DNA of 19,573 nucleotides from Bacteroidales bacterium (GCA_014800065.1 JAAVGX010000013.1:9293-28865); one strand, 5' to 3'. Counted from the first letter of the stretch, positions 7,345 through 15,882 are shown. Translations and numbers: made by a program. Notes: generated from the sequence alone by a model not told the origin.

Positions 7345-8715
7345 ATGCGTAAAGTCCTTCTTTCCACAGTCATTTGCCTGCTGGCAGCCTTTGCAATAGT
7401 GAGCTGCTCAGGGCATAACGCCGATAGTGCCGAGGCAACTTCCTCCGACACCCTCAAGGTGGTTACTCTTTATGGCCCTACTTCTTATTTTATATATAAA
7501 GGAGATCCGATGGGCTACGACTACACTTTGGTGGACAGCCTTGCCCGCTCCATGGGCAAGGCACTGGACCTGAAGGTGGCCACGAGCCTCTCGCAGGCGG
7601 TTGCCATGCTGGACTCCGGCAAGGTGGACCTTATCGCATACGAAGTGCCAATCACCGGCCATTACAAGCAGTACGCCCTGCCGTGCGGCCCCGAAAACTA
7701 CACCACTCAGGTGCTGGTACAGCCCAAAGTGAAAGGCGCTCCGGCCATCACCGACGTGGCTCAACTGGTGGGCAAGGAGGTGTATGTGGAGTCAGACAGC
7801 AAGTATCTCCGTCGGCTCAATCACCTCAACGATGAACTTGGAGGCGGAATCCAAATTCATGAGGTAAACGGCGATTCGATTATCACCGAAGACCTAGTGC
7901 AAATGGTTTCCGATGGAAAGATACCGATGGCCATAGTCGATAGCGACATTGCCCGACTCAACAGTACCTACTTCCCCGACCTTGATGTTTCGCTCGAAGT
8001 AAGTTTCCCCCAGCGTGCAGCTTGGGCAGTGGCTCCGGACAATAAAGAATTGGCTGACCAAATCGACAGCTGGTTCGCCTCCGACTCCTCTCGGCGTACC
8101 AATGAGGAATTGCTCAAACGCTACTACGAACAGACCAAATACCGCCCCACAGTGAAGTTCGACTTCGCCAAGGGATACATCTCCAAGTACGACGACCTCT
8201 TCAAGAAGTATGCCCCCGAGGTGGGCTGGGACTGGCGATTGCTCGCTGCTCAGGCCTACACTGAAAGCCGCTTCAAACCCAACGCTCGCTCATGGGTCGG
8301 CGCTCGCGGACTGATGCAAATCATGCCAAGCACCGCGCGTGGCTACAGGACAAGTGTGTCGCAGCTCGGTAATCCTGAAACAAGTCTGAAAGTGGCGACA
8401 AAGCTCATCAACGACCTTGACTCTTACCTCGTCAAATATGTACCCAACGACAAGGAACGACTCAAATTCGTCATAGCGGCCTACAATGTTGGTATAGCGC
8501 ATGTATACGATGCCATTGCTCTGGCTAAGAAGTACGACCTCGACCCGCAAAAGTGGGACGACAACGTAGAGAAAGCCATTCTGATGAAGATGAATCCAAA
8601 ATACTACAATGACCCTGTGGTTAAATACGGTTACTGCCGTGGCACCGAAACAGTGGCATATGTAAAAGGAATCAACAACTTCTACGAACAAGCTCGCCGC
8701 GAAATCACCGCCTGA
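7345..8715 (+). CDS. mltF: MltF-like membrane-bound lytic murein transglycosylase (lipoprotein)
   Basis: The product has the two-domain MltF architecture. A type II signal peptide ends in the lipobox IVSC (Cys21). A family 3 solute-binding-like domain covers about 36-265 (LKVVTLYGPTSYFIY, MGYDYTLVDSLA, KVDLIAYEVPIT). An SLT lytic transglycosylase domain covers about 277-440. The predicted catalytic Glu is E307 in AYTESRF, followed by GARGLMQIMPSTA (319-331) and AAYNVG (378-383), the hallmark motifs of SLT family 1. It should cleave the MurNAc-GlcNAc bond of peptidoglycan to leave 1,6-anhydro ends, and the binding-like domain may regulate it by sensing muropeptides, as in MltF. The residues just after Cys21 (SGHNADS) do not form the acidic surface-export signal of Bacteroidetes, so a periplasmic orientation is likely. 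The preceding 103 nt show no recognisable promoter or terminator. Confidence 0.92.
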   Translation: MRKVLLSTVICLLAAFAIVSCSGHNADSAEATSSDTLKVVTLYGPTSYFIYKGDPMGYDYTLVDSLARSMGKALDLKVATSLSQAVAMLDSGKVDLIAYEVPITGHYKQYALPCGPENYTTQVLVQPKVKGAPAITDVAQLVGKEVYVESDSKYLRRLNHLNDELGGGIQIHEVNGDSIITEDLVQMVSDGKIPMAIVDSDIARLNSTYFPDLDVSLEVSFPQRAAWAVAPDNKELADQIDSWFASDSSRRTNEELLKRYYEQTKYRPTVKFDFAKGYISKYDDLFKKYAPEVGWDWRLLAAQAYTESRFKPNARSWVGARGLMQIMPSTARGYRTSVSQLGNPETSLKVATKLINDLDSYLVKYVPNDKERLKFVIAAYNVGIAHVYDAIALAKKYDLDPQKWDDNVEKAILMKMNPKYYNDPVVKYGYCRGTETVAYVKGINNFYEQARREITA

Positions 8716-8723
8716 AACAACCC

Positions 8724-8757
8724 AACTCTAAACTCTAAACTTTAAACTCTAAACTAT
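8724..8757 (+). repeat. Telomere-like heptanucleotide tandem repeat, unit AAACTCT
   Basis: About five head-to-tail copies of a 7-bp unit fill the 48-nt gap between the transglycosylase and the DUF3332 gene. The copies are a partial AACTCT, then AAACTCT, AAACTTT, AAACTCT and AAACTAT. The last unit ends 6 nt before the ATG at 8764, so the repeat would lie in the 5' leader of that gene. Copy-number change would alter leader length and spacing, not reading frame. Function is unknown. Confidence 0.85.
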
Positions 8758-8763
8758 ACTCCT

Positions 8764-9306
8764 ATGAAGAAGTCCATCATGACCGTAGCCGTGGCATGCC
8801 TGATCCTCGGCACCGTTTCCTCCTCCTGCATCGGTAGCTTCTCTCTGAGCAACCGTCTGCTCAGCTGGAACAAAACCGTAGGCAATAAGTTCCTTAACGA
8901 ACTGGTGTTCTTCGCATTCTGGGTGCTTCCCGTGTATGAAGTATGCGCCGTTGCCGACGTGTTGGTGCTCAACAGCATCGAATTCTGGAGCGGCTCCAAC
9001 CCCTTGGCCGCCGGTACAAAAATCGTCGAAGGCAACGACGGCAAATACATGGTCACCTGCGATGGTAAAGGCTATGACATCGTAAGCCTCACCGACGGCT
9101 CAAACGTACGCCTCGACTTCGACACCGAAGCTCAAACCTGGAGCTATACCACCGAAGGCGAAAGCCACGAACTCTTCACCTTCGTGGATGCAAACCATGT
9201 GAAGCTGCCAGTAAGCGCCGGTAACTATGGCGTGTTCGAAATTTCGCAGGAAGGCCTTTTAGCCTATCAGGCAGCAGCCGCACCCGCCCTCTGGGCAGCC
9301 CGCTAA
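8764..9306 (+). CDS. DUF3332 family protein, probable lipoprotein
   Basis: The sequence matches the DUF3332 family as I know it: Cys-Ile-Gly-Ser near the N-terminus (CIGSFSLSNRLLSWN, 22-36), then VGNKFLNELVFFAFWVLPVY (39-58), then VLVLNSIEFWSGSNP (67-81). Function is unknown for the family. The start MKKSIMTVAVACLILG is a signal peptide, and Cys22 is a probable lipidation site, although the preceding residues (SSS) make a weak lipobox. A hydrophobic stretch at about 46-72 may contact or insert into a membrane. The C-terminal half (about 84-180) is polar, beta-rich and ends in an Ala-rich tail. There is no acidic surface-export signal after Cys22. It follows the transglycosylase after 48 nt on the same strand, so both may be envelope-maintenance proteins; that link is inference from position only. 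Confidence 0.9.
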   Translation: MKKSIMTVAVACLILGTVSSSCIGSFSLSNRLLSWNKTVGNKFLNELVFFAFWVLPVYEVCAVADVLVLNSIEFWSGSNPLAAGTKIVEGNDGKYMVTCDGKGYDIVSLTDGSNVRLDFDTEAQTWSYTTEGESHELFTFVDANHVKLPVSAGNYGVFEISQEGLLAYQAAAAPALWAAR

Positions 9307-9313
9307 TCTATTT

Positions 9314-9331
9314 CAGGACAACTGAGTCCTG
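9314..9331 (+). other. Short hairpin 1 in the DUF3332-wzy gap
   Basis: CAGGAC (9314-9319) and GTCCTG (9326-9331) form a perfect 6-bp stem with a 6-nt loop, starting 8 nt after the DUF3332 stop. No T-tract follows. It is the first of three consecutive inverted repeats in this gap and could be part of a termination or RNA-stability structure. Confidence 0.5.
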
Positions 9332-9337
9332 TCACGA

Positions 9338-9370
9338 AGTCTACCTCGGGGTACGAGCCCGAGGTAGACT
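9338..9370 (+). terminator. Strong 13-bp hairpin, possible transcription terminator
   Basis: AGTCTACCTCGGG (9338-9350) pairs perfectly with CCCGAGGTAGACT (9358-9370) around a 7-nt loop. Flanking GTCA (9331-9334) and TGAC (9379-9382) could pair outside it. The position after DUF3332 suits a terminator, but there is no T-tract on either side, so intrinsic termination is uncertain. An RNA-stabilising structure or a REP-like palindrome is an alternative. Confidence 0.5.
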
Positions 9371-9392
9371 CAGCTCCATGACAACATACCGT

Positions 9393-9418
9393 GAGGGTTG
9401 CACTTTAAAGCACCCCTC
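9393..9418 (+). other. Hairpin 3 in the DUF3332-wzy gap
   Basis: GAGGGTTGC (9393-9401) pairs with GCACCCCTC (9410-9418) with a single T:C mismatch. The loop and the closing base include the palindrome CTTTAAAG. The hairpin lies 38 nt before the TTG start of the polymerase gene, so it could sit in that gene's leader. No T-tract follows directly. Confidence 0.45.
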
Positions 9419-9455
9419 TGTCATCCACTCTTTGTATTGACCAATCATTTTTCAA

Positions 9456-10820
9456 TTGATTCCATCGCGCATTGCCATCATTGAGTTTGTGGTTGTAATG
9501 GCTATTTATTTCGCCGTTATGATCACTCCTTCGCTGCACAGCTCCACATTCGTTTATACTTCCAATGCAGTGCTGGTGGCACTTTCCCTTGCGTGGATTC
9601 TCAGTGAACCCGACAGAGCCTATTCAGCCCGTAAATTCGTCTATTTCTTCATATTTTTCTTTATGGGGTTGGCTTCGCTTATGCAGTTCAAAACCGGGGC
9701 CCAAACCGTAGGAGGCTATATTATACACGAAGGCACATACACGCAGGTGAACTGCATAATGATTGGCGTAATTGTGCTTTTTGAGCTATCTTATCGCTAT
9801 TTTTACAAACACATCCACCAACCATTCATGCACCCGAGCGTACCGCCGGGCGAAGTGGAGCCACATCGCCGTAAACAGTGGCGGACCGTTCTGCTGTGCA
9901 TCTCGGTTGCGGCTTCGATTATAACCATCGCCTACTACCATAATGAATGGGTACGCCTGATTTCTCGTGGGGTCAGCGGTGCCGAATTCGACATCCACCG
10001 TGAGCGCACACTTGATGTGTATATCAACTTGGGGTTGCGTTGGTTCATACGCCCTCTGACCGCCCTTTGCTGTATCAATTACTTAGTGATGGGGCACAGC
10101 CGTAAATATAAGATTGTTTTCCTGAGTCTTATGCTCGTGGCATTCTTTCCTACCTCACTGGAGCGTTTGCGCGCTGCTGTGTTCTACATGGCCCTACTCA
10201 TCATTATGTTCCCGGCACTGAAGTTCAAAAACAGATTCTCGCTGCTTTTCCTTGGAGGAATATTGATTGTATTTCCCTTCCTTAATAACTTCCGAATCTG
10301 GAAGTCGGCAGGATGGAGCTGGCCTAAATTTGACCTTTCAATGTTCTGCGCGCCGGACTACGATTCCTATCAATCGTTTGCATTTGCATTGCAGAACAAA
10401 TTCATAGACTTTTCAGGACAGATTTTCGAACTGTTCTTCTTTTGGGTACCCCGTGCATGGTGGCCTGAAAAGCCTATGCCCTCAGGTTTTAAAATGGCGC
10501 ACATCTACGACCTCGACTACGACTTCATCACCATGAATTTCTGGGGGGAGGGCTATGTTTTCTGTGGGTTCATCGGCATTTTCCTCTTCACGGTGGCTCT
10601 TGCGTGGCTCATTGCCAAAATGGATCGCAACTACTGGCAGGTTTTCGACGGCTCCACTCGTAACCTCTTCGCTCCTTTTTATTGCCTGTTTCTCGGTCTG
10701 GTGTTCTTCATCCTTAGGGGCGACCTTATCGGAGCCATCGTGGAATCAGGCACTATTCTCGGCCTTAACTATTTGATATACCGCATATCGCTGTACTTTC
10801 TCAAGAGCAACCGCGCATGA
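9456..10820 (+). CDS. Wzy-like O-antigen/polysaccharide repeat-unit polymerase
   Basis: This 454-residue protein is hydrophobic throughout, with roughly ten to twelve transmembrane helices. Its larger polar loop lies around 275-360. Features of Wzy-type repeat-unit polymerases are WVPRAWWPEKP (330-340), then NFWGEGYVFCGFIGI (361-375), and RGDL (421-424) near the C-terminus. Such enzymes join lipid-linked oligosaccharide units into O-antigen or capsule chains at the periplasmic face of the inner membrane. The start appears to be TTG at 9456, because the frame is closed by a stop at 9438-9440 and the next ATG (9498) would cut into the first helix. The stop overlaps the glycosyltransferase start by ATGA, so the two are translationally coupled. 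No flippase, other transferases or sugar-nucleotide genes are adjacent. The family call is fairly sure; the polymer is unknown. Confidence 0.82.
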   Translation: MIPSRIAIIEFVVVMAIYFAVMITPSLHSSTFVYTSNAVLVALSLAWILSEPDRAYSARKFVYFFIFFFMGLASLMQFKTGAQTVGGYIIHEGTYTQVNCIMIGVIVLFELSYRYFYKHIHQPFMHPSVPPGEVEPHRRKQWRTVLLCISVAASIITIAYYHNEWVRLISRGVSGAEFDIHRERTLDVYINLGLRWFIRPLTALCCINYLVMGHSRKYKIVFLSLMLVAFFPTSLERLRAAVFYMALLIIMFPALKFKNRFSLLFLGGILIVFPFLNNFRIWKSAGWSWPKFDLSMFCAPDYDSYQSFAFALQNKFIDFSGQIFELFFFWVPRAWWPEKPMPSGFKMAHIYDLDYDFITMNFWGEGYVFCGFIGIFLFTVALAWLIAKMDRNYWQVFDGSTRNLFAPFYCLFLGLVFFILRGDLIGAIVESGTILGLNYLIYRISLYFLKSNRA

Positions 10821-11953
10821 AGATTATCTATTGCCTCCATGGCACTTGCAATCCCGGTGGGATGGAACGCATTGTTATAGCCAAAGCCAACGCTTTGGCC
10901 GAACGCGGGCATAGGATTATAATCGTCACCACCGACCAAAACGGACGCCCCGACTTTTTCCCTCTCAATCCGAAAGTGCGGCGCCTTGACTCGGATGTCA
11001 TGTACAGCAGTAACAACACCCGCAATCCTATCCTCAAATACTTTATACGTAGAAGCAAGATCAAGCGTCACAAAAGATTCATTTCCCATCTCATATCCAC
11101 CTTCCAACCGGATATAGTAATATCAACCGTTGGAAACGAAGTGAATTTTATCCCTGAAATTGCAGGAAATGCGTCTACAGTGGCTGAAATTCATTTCTCC
11201 AAATTCTATCGTCTGCAGTTCGGACGCAAAGGTATTTGGCGACTAATTGACCAATATCTGACGAAAACCGACAGCCGTTCTTTGAAGAAATATGACCGCT
11301 TCGTGGTACTCACCAACAACGATGCCAAGCACTGGGCCGATGCAAACAATCTCGTGGTCATTCCAAACTTCAGCAACATTGCACCCGGACACGCATCTTC
11401 ACTTACTGATAAATGTGTCATAGCCGTAGGACATCTCGATTATCAAAAAAATTATGAAGAGATGGTTGAGGTGTGGCATCATATCCACCCAACACACCCC
11501 GATTGGCAACTGCAAATCTTTGGTGAGGGTCCGGACAGAGCTAAACTGCAGCGTTTGATTGATTCAAAAGGCCTCTCCGAGAACATTCTCCTTAAAGGTA
11601 CAGTACCACCTGACGGCCACATCTACGAAAAGGCCTCCATCCTGCTCCACACGGCACGATATGAAGGCCTCCCTCTTGTGCTGCTGGAGGCTATGAGCGC
11701 CGGAGTGCCCGTGGTAGCCTATGACTGTCCCTGCGGTCCGGCCGAAATTATCGACAACAATGTCACCGGCTTCCTTATTCCGCAAGGCAACCGAATAGAA
11801 ATGGCAAATGCTCTGAATCGGCTCATCGAAGACGAAGAACTGCGCCATCAGATGGGAGCTGCATCGGTCGGGCGCGCTGACCGTTTTTCTCCTCAAGCTA
11901 TTATGGACCGATGGGAAAACTTACTGGTTTCACTTATTAATTCAAATAATTAA
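10817..11953 (+). CDS. Family 4 glycosyltransferase (GT-B fold)
   Basis: The 378-residue product has the GT4 layout. An N-terminal acceptor domain carries the glycine-rich loop NPGGMER (12-18) and EIH at 124-126. The C-terminal nucleotide-sugar domain starts at about 198 with VIAVGHLDYQKNYEEMVEVW (201-220). IFGEGPDRAKL is at 234-244. The EX7E-type motif EGLPLVLLE (283-291) is followed by AMSAGVPVVAYDCPCGPAEII (292-312, split here as AMSAGVPVV and CGPAEII). These are retaining transferases that use UDP- or GDP-sugars. No signal peptide or transmembrane helix is seen, so it should act at the cytosolic face of the inner membrane on a lipid-linked glycan. The start overlaps the polymerase stop by 4 nt, implying they serve the same polysaccharide. 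The sugar donor cannot be told from sequence alone. No good terminator follows; the next unit, purL, has its own promoter. Confidence 0.93.
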   Translation: MKIIYCLHGTCNPGGMERIVIAKANALAERGHRIIIVTTDQNGRPDFFPLNPKVRRLDSDVMYSSNNTRNPILKYFIRRSKIKRHKRFISHLISTFQPDIVISTVGNEVNFIPEIAGNASTVAEIHFSKFYRLQFGRKGIWRLIDQYLTKTDSRSLKKYDRFVVLTNNDAKHWADANNLVVIPNFSNIAPGHASSLTDKCVIAVGHLDYQKNYEEMVEVWHHIHPTHPDWQLQIFGEGPDRAKLQRLIDSKGLSENILLKGTVPPDGHIYEKASILLHTARYEGLPLVLLEAMSAGVPVVAYDCPCGPAEIIDNNVTGFLIPQGNRIEMANALNRLIEDEELRHQMGAASVGRADRFSPQAIMDRWENLLVSLINSNN

Positions 11954-11996
11954 TTCCCTATATTTCAGCGATTTATTGCTTTTGTTTTAAATAAAA

Positions 11997-12028
11997 TTTG
12001 GATAAGTCGCAAATTATGCCTACCTTTG
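11997..12028 (+). promoter_or_regulatory. Bacteroidetes-type promoter of purL (TTTG-N20-TAnnTTTG)
   Basis: A -33 TTTG (11997-12000) is separated by 20 nt from the -7 box TACCTTTG (12021-12028). This fits the known primary-sigma consensus of Bacteroides. Transcription would begin a few bases downstream, leaving a leader of about 20 nt before the purL ATG. The leader is AT-rich and has no Shine-Dalgarno sequence, as is usual in this phylum. Confidence 0.85.
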
Positions 12029-12053
12029 CACAATAATTCAACACAATTCTGCA

Positions 12054-15000
12054 ATGGTAGTATTTTTTACCGACCAAGACAACAACAACTTATATGCCGT
12101 CCAGAGCAATCATAATCTTTCCAACGAGGAGATTGTGCGCCTGAAATGGCTTTTCGGTCAGGCGCAGCCCGCCTGTGCCGACGACCTCAAAGGCACCTTC
12201 ATCGGACCCCGCAAAGAAATGATAACTCCTTGGAGTACAAATGCCGTCGAAATTACTCAGAATATGGGTATGGACGGCATTCTTCGTATCGAAGAGTTCC
12301 ATCGCACAGCCGATGAGAACCCCGATTTCGACCCCATGCTCCAACGCGTATATCACAACCCCGACGGAGACGTGTTCAACATCGACACCACAGCTGCCGA
12401 ACCGGTTTACATCGCCGATATCCACCAATACAACACCACCGAAGGCCTCGCCCTCAGTGCCGACGAGGAGAACTACCTCGCATCACTGGCTGAGCGCCTG
12501 GGCCGACAGCTCACCGACAGTGAGGTGTTCGGATTCTCTCAGGTGAACTCGGAGCACTGCCGACACAAAATTTTCAACGGCACATTTATTATCGATGGCG
12601 TTGAAAAGCCCATGTCGCTATTCAAACTCATCAAGCTCACCAGTCAGACCAATCCGGGAAGACTCGTTTCTGCCTATAAAGATAATGTCGCATTCGTGGA
12701 AGGCCCCAAAATCCAGCAGTTCGCACCCGAACGCGGCGACGAGCCTTCATATTTCAGCGAAAAACCCATCGACACAGTTCTTTCGCTTAAAGCCGAAACA
12801 CACAACTTCCCCACCACTGTAGAGCCCTTCAACGGTGCCGCTACCGGTTCCGGTGGTGAAATCCGCGACCGTCTCGGCGGAGGTAAGGCAAGTCTGCCCT
12901 TGGCCGGTACTGCCGTGTACATGACCTCTTATCCCCGATTTGCCGACGAGCTCTACCGCACCTGGGAATATATGATCAATCCCCGCAAGTGGCTCTATCA
13001 AACCCCGGCCGATATCCTCATCAAGGCCTCCAACGGTGCTTCCGATTTCGGCAACAAGTTCGGTCAGCCCCTCATCTGTGGCTCTCTGTTCACATTCGAA
13101 CATCAGGAGAACGAACAGCTCTGGGGCTATGACAAGGTGATTATGCTGGCCGGTGGCGTTGGATATGCCGCCAAACGTGACGCCATCAAGGGCGAACCCG
13201 AACCCGGACAGGTTGTGGCCATCTCCGGAGGCGACAACTACCGAATCGGCATGGGTGGCGGTGCTGTAAGCTCCGTCGATACCGGACGGTATGCCGGCGC
13301 TATCGAGCTCAACGCAGTACAGCGAGCCAACCCCGAAATGCAGAAACGAGTGGCAAACCTGATCCGCTCTCTGGCTGAAAGCGATTCCAACCCCATCGTA
13401 TCCATCCACGACCACGGGGCAGGCGGACACCTCAACGCACTCTCCGAACTCATCGAAAGCACAGGCGGCGACATCAACATCGATGCCCTCCCCATCGGTG
13501 ACCCCACTCTCTCGGACAAGGAAATCATCGGCAACGAAAGCCAGGAACGAATGGGATTCGTCATCAACGAACAGGACATCGAGTCCGTACGTCGAATCGC
13601 CGAACGCGAACGCGCACCGTTCTATGTGGTGGGTAAAACCACCGACGACCACCGTCTGCACTTCGCCCATAAAGACGGACGCGCAGCTATCGACCTGGCC
13701 GTGACCGATATGCTGGGAAATCCTCCCAAAACCGTCATCACCGACACCACCGTTACAGAAGCCCATCAGCCCGTTGAGTACGACGAAAGCCTTATTCCCG
13801 ACTATCTGGATGCAGTGCTCAGCCTCGACTCGGTAGCCTGCAAGGATTGGCTCACCAACAAGGTGGACCGTTCCGTTACCGGCAAGGTTGCACGCCAGCA
13901 GTGCCAGGGCGAAATCCAACTTCCGCTGAGCGACTGCGGTGCAGTCTCACTCGACTACCGCGGCAAAGCCGGCATCGCCACCTCTATCGGACACGCTCCG
14001 CAAGTAGGTCTGGTAGATGTGGAAGCTGCTTCTCGCCTGGCCGTGGCCGAAGCCCTTACCAATATCGCCGGCGCTCCCCTCAATGGCGGACTCGAAGCTA
14101 TCTCCCTCAGCGCCAACTGGATGTGGCCCTGCAAAAATCCCGGTCAGGACGCGGCTCTTTACCGCGCCGTAGAGGCTTGCTCCAAATTCGTCTGCGACCT
14201 CGGTTGCAACATCCCCACAGGTAAGGACAGCCTTTCGATGACCCAGAAATATCCCGACGGCACAAAAGTCACCGCTCCCGGAACTGTGATTATCTCCGCA
14301 GCCGGCGAGGTGAAGGACATCCGTCGTATCGCCTCACCGGTGTCCAAACCCGGAATCTGCTCTCAATATTACTATATTGACTTCAGCAATTCTCCGCTGA
14401 GCCTTGGAGGTTCTGCTTTAGCGCAGACTTTAGGCCGAGTGGGCGACAACGTTCCCGACGTAACCGACACCGAATACTTCAAAAAGGCCTTCGAGTTGGT
14501 GCAGACCCTCAACTCACTCGGTCTGATTGCAGCCATGCACGATGTAAGCGCCGGCGGTCTGATCACCGCACTGCTCGAAATGCAGTTCGGTAACACCAAA
14601 GGCGGATTCAACTTCTACACCGATGGATTCGCAATGTATGGCGAAACCGACATCGTGAAAATCCTCTTCGCCGAAAACCCCGCTATCATTGTGCAGATTG
14701 AGGATAATTCGCGCCGTCGTGCCGAAAAGCACCTCGATGCCTCCGGAGTGAAGTACTTCCCCATCGGCGCCCCCACCCACGAGGATGTCCTCACGGTGAG
14801 CCACAATGAGAAAGCTTTCCTCATCTCCGTCCCCCGAGCCCGTCGCACCTGGTATCGCACAAGCTACCTCTTCGATCGCCTCCAGAGCGCCGGAAACTGC
14901 GCCGACGAACGCTTCGAGAACTTCGACAAACAGCCCGTCACATTCCTATATCCGTCCAACTTCGACGGCTCCCTGGCCTCCAGAATGCTTTCGACCCGTC

Positions 15001-15818
15001 GAAACAAAAAAACTGGTACCCGTGCAGCCATTATCCGCGACAAGGGTATCAACGGCGAACGCGAAATGGCTTACTCGCTCTATCTGGCCGGATTCGACGT
15101 CAAGGACGTTCATATGACCGACCTTATGAGCGGACGCGAAACACTCGACGACGTGAACATGATTGTATTCTGCGGCGGATTCTCCAACTCCGATGTGCTC
15201 GGCTCCGCTAAAGGATGGGCCAGCGGATTCCTCTTCAACGAAACTGCAAACGCAACTCTGCGCCGATTCTACGACCGCGAGGATACCCTCAGCCTGGGCG
15301 TCTGCAACGGTTGCCAGCTAATGGTGGAACTCGGCGTGCTCGAAGGATTCCCCGCTCAACGAAAGATATCCATGGGCCACAACCTCTCGCATAAATTCGA
15401 GTCGGAATTCGTGTCCCTCACAATCCCGAAGAGCCACAGCGTGATGTTCGGCCCCCTGGCCGGAGTGAAAGCCGGTATATGGGTAGCCCACGGCGAAGGT
15501 CGATTCGTGCTCGAAAACGGCAAAGTGCCCGCCGGCACCGAAATCGCCGCTCAGTACACTCACAACGCATATCCCGGCAACCCCAACGGTTCGCCCATGG
15601 GAATCGCCGCAATGTGTACCGAGGACGGACGCCACGTTGCCATCATGCCCCACCTCGAACGTGCCATCTTCCCCTGGCAATGCGCCGTATACCCCCGGAA
15701 ACGACGCTTTGACGAAGTCACTGTATGGATCGACGCATTCATCAACGCTCGCAAATGGATTGAAAGCACCCTTAAGGGTAAAACTCCCCGTTTACGAAAG
15801 GTAAAAATGCATCGTTAA
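12054..15818 (+). CDS. purL: Phosphoribosylformylglycinamidine synthase, large single-chain type
   Basis: PurL converts FGAR, ATP and glutamine to FGAM, step four of purine synthesis, in the cytosol. The 1254-residue chain contains all parts of the large form. The N-terminal PurS-like region is about 1-140. A linker/first synthetase half carries SEHCRHK (166-172), KAETHNFPT (246-254) and GAATGSGGEIRD (261-272). A second synthetase-like half follows. A class I glutaminase domain begins at about 989. The glutaminase nucleophile is Cys1084 in LGVCNGCQLM, and the partner His1200 and Glu1202 lie in MPHLERAIFPW. The length is slightly below E. coli PurL (about 1295). The ATG at 12054 is the first in frame after the promoter. 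It is a monocistronic unit with its own promoter and a hairpin terminator. The product feeds PurM, encoded about 5 kb upstream on the same strand. Confidence 0.98.
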   Translation: MVVFFTDQDNNNLYAVQSNHNLSNEEIVRLKWLFGQAQPACADDLKGTFIGPRKEMITPWSTNAVEITQNMGMDGILRIEEFHRTADENPDFDPMLQRVYHNPDGDVFNIDTTAAEPVYIADIHQYNTTEGLALSADEENYLASLAERLGRQLTDSEVFGFSQVNSEHCRHKIFNGTFIIDGVEKPMSLFKLIKLTSQTNPGRLVSAYKDNVAFVEGPKIQQFAPERGDEPSYFSEKPIDTVLSLKAETHNFPTTVEPFNGAATGSGGEIRDRLGGGKASLPLAGTAVYMTSYPRFADELYRTWEYMINPRKWLYQTPADILIKASNGASDFGNKFGQPLICGSLFTFEHQENEQLWGYDKVIMLAGGVGYAAKRDAIKGEPEPGQVVAISGGDNYRIGMGGGAVSSVDTGRYAGAIELNAVQRANPEMQKRVANLIRSLAESDSNPIVSIHDHGAGGHLNALSELIESTGGDINIDALPIGDPTLSDKEIIGNESQERMGFVINEQDIESVRRIAERERAPFYVVGKTTDDHRLHFAHKDGRAAIDLAVTDMLGNPPKTVITDTTVTEAHQPVEYDESLIPDYLDAVLSLDSVACKDWLTNKVDRSVTGKVARQQCQGEIQLPLSDCGAVSLDYRGKAGIATSIGHAPQVGLVDVEAASRLAVAEALTNIAGAPLNGGLEAISLSANWMWPCKNPGQDAALYRAVEACSKFVCDLGCNIPTGKDSLSMTQKYPDGTKVTAPGTVIISAAGEVKDIRRIASPVSKPGICSQYYYIDFSNSPLSLGGSALAQTLGRVGDNVPDVTDTEYFKKAFELVQTLNSLGLIAAMHDVSAGGLITALLEMQFGNTKGGFNFYTDGFAMYGETDIVKILFAENPAIIVQIEDNSRRRAEKHLDASGVKYFPIGAPTHEDVLTVSHNEKAFLISVPRARRTWYRTSYLFDRLQSAGNCADERFENFDKQPVTFLYPSNFDGSLASRMLSTRRNKKTGTRAAIIRDKGINGEREMAYSLYLAGFDVKDVHMTDLMSGRETLDDVNMIVFCGGFSNSDVLGSAKGWASGFLFNETANATLRRFYDREDTLSLGVCNGCQLMVELGVLEGFPAQRKISMGHNLSHKFESEFVSLTIPKSHSVMFGPLAGVKAGIWVAHGEGRFVLENGKVPAGTEIAAQYTHNAYPGNPNGSPMGIAAMCTEDGRHVAIMPHLERAIFPWQCAVYPRKRRFDEVTVWIDAFINARKWIESTLKGKTPRLRKVKMHR

Positions 15819-15833
15819 GGAATATTAACAACA

Positions 15834-15857
15834 CCAACGCACTTTTTAGTGCGTTGG
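15834..15857 (+). terminator. Hairpin terminator after purL
   Basis: CCAACGCACT (15834-15843) and AGTGCGTTGG (15848-15857) form a perfect 10-bp stem with a TTTT loop, 16 nt after the purL stop. The sequence after it (GTTCCGTTTGTT) is only moderately T-rich. Position and stem strength support a rho-independent-type terminator separating purL from the etf operon. Confidence 0.8.
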
Positions 15858-15882
15858 GTTCCGTTTGTTAAAACTTATTTCG

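Noticed and set aside
9307..9455. Repeated hairpins as a CRISPR or integron attC array
   Set aside because: The three inverted repeats have unrelated sequences, so there is no direct repeat/spacer pattern, and no cas or integrase gene is nearby.
9456..11953. Polysaccharide gene pair as a mobile genomic island
   Set aside because: No transposase, integrase, tRNA or flanking direct repeats are visible, and base composition is only slightly more AT-rich than the neighbours, as is common for polymerase genes.
11936..11954. AT-only palindrome at the end of the GT4 gene as a terminator
   Set aside because: The stem is ATTAATT/AATTAAT with no GC pairs, overlaps the stop codon and would be too weak for termination.
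12747..13919. Antisense open frame (390 codons) inside purL
   Set aside because: It lies wholly within conserved purL sequence, with no domain or start context of its own.
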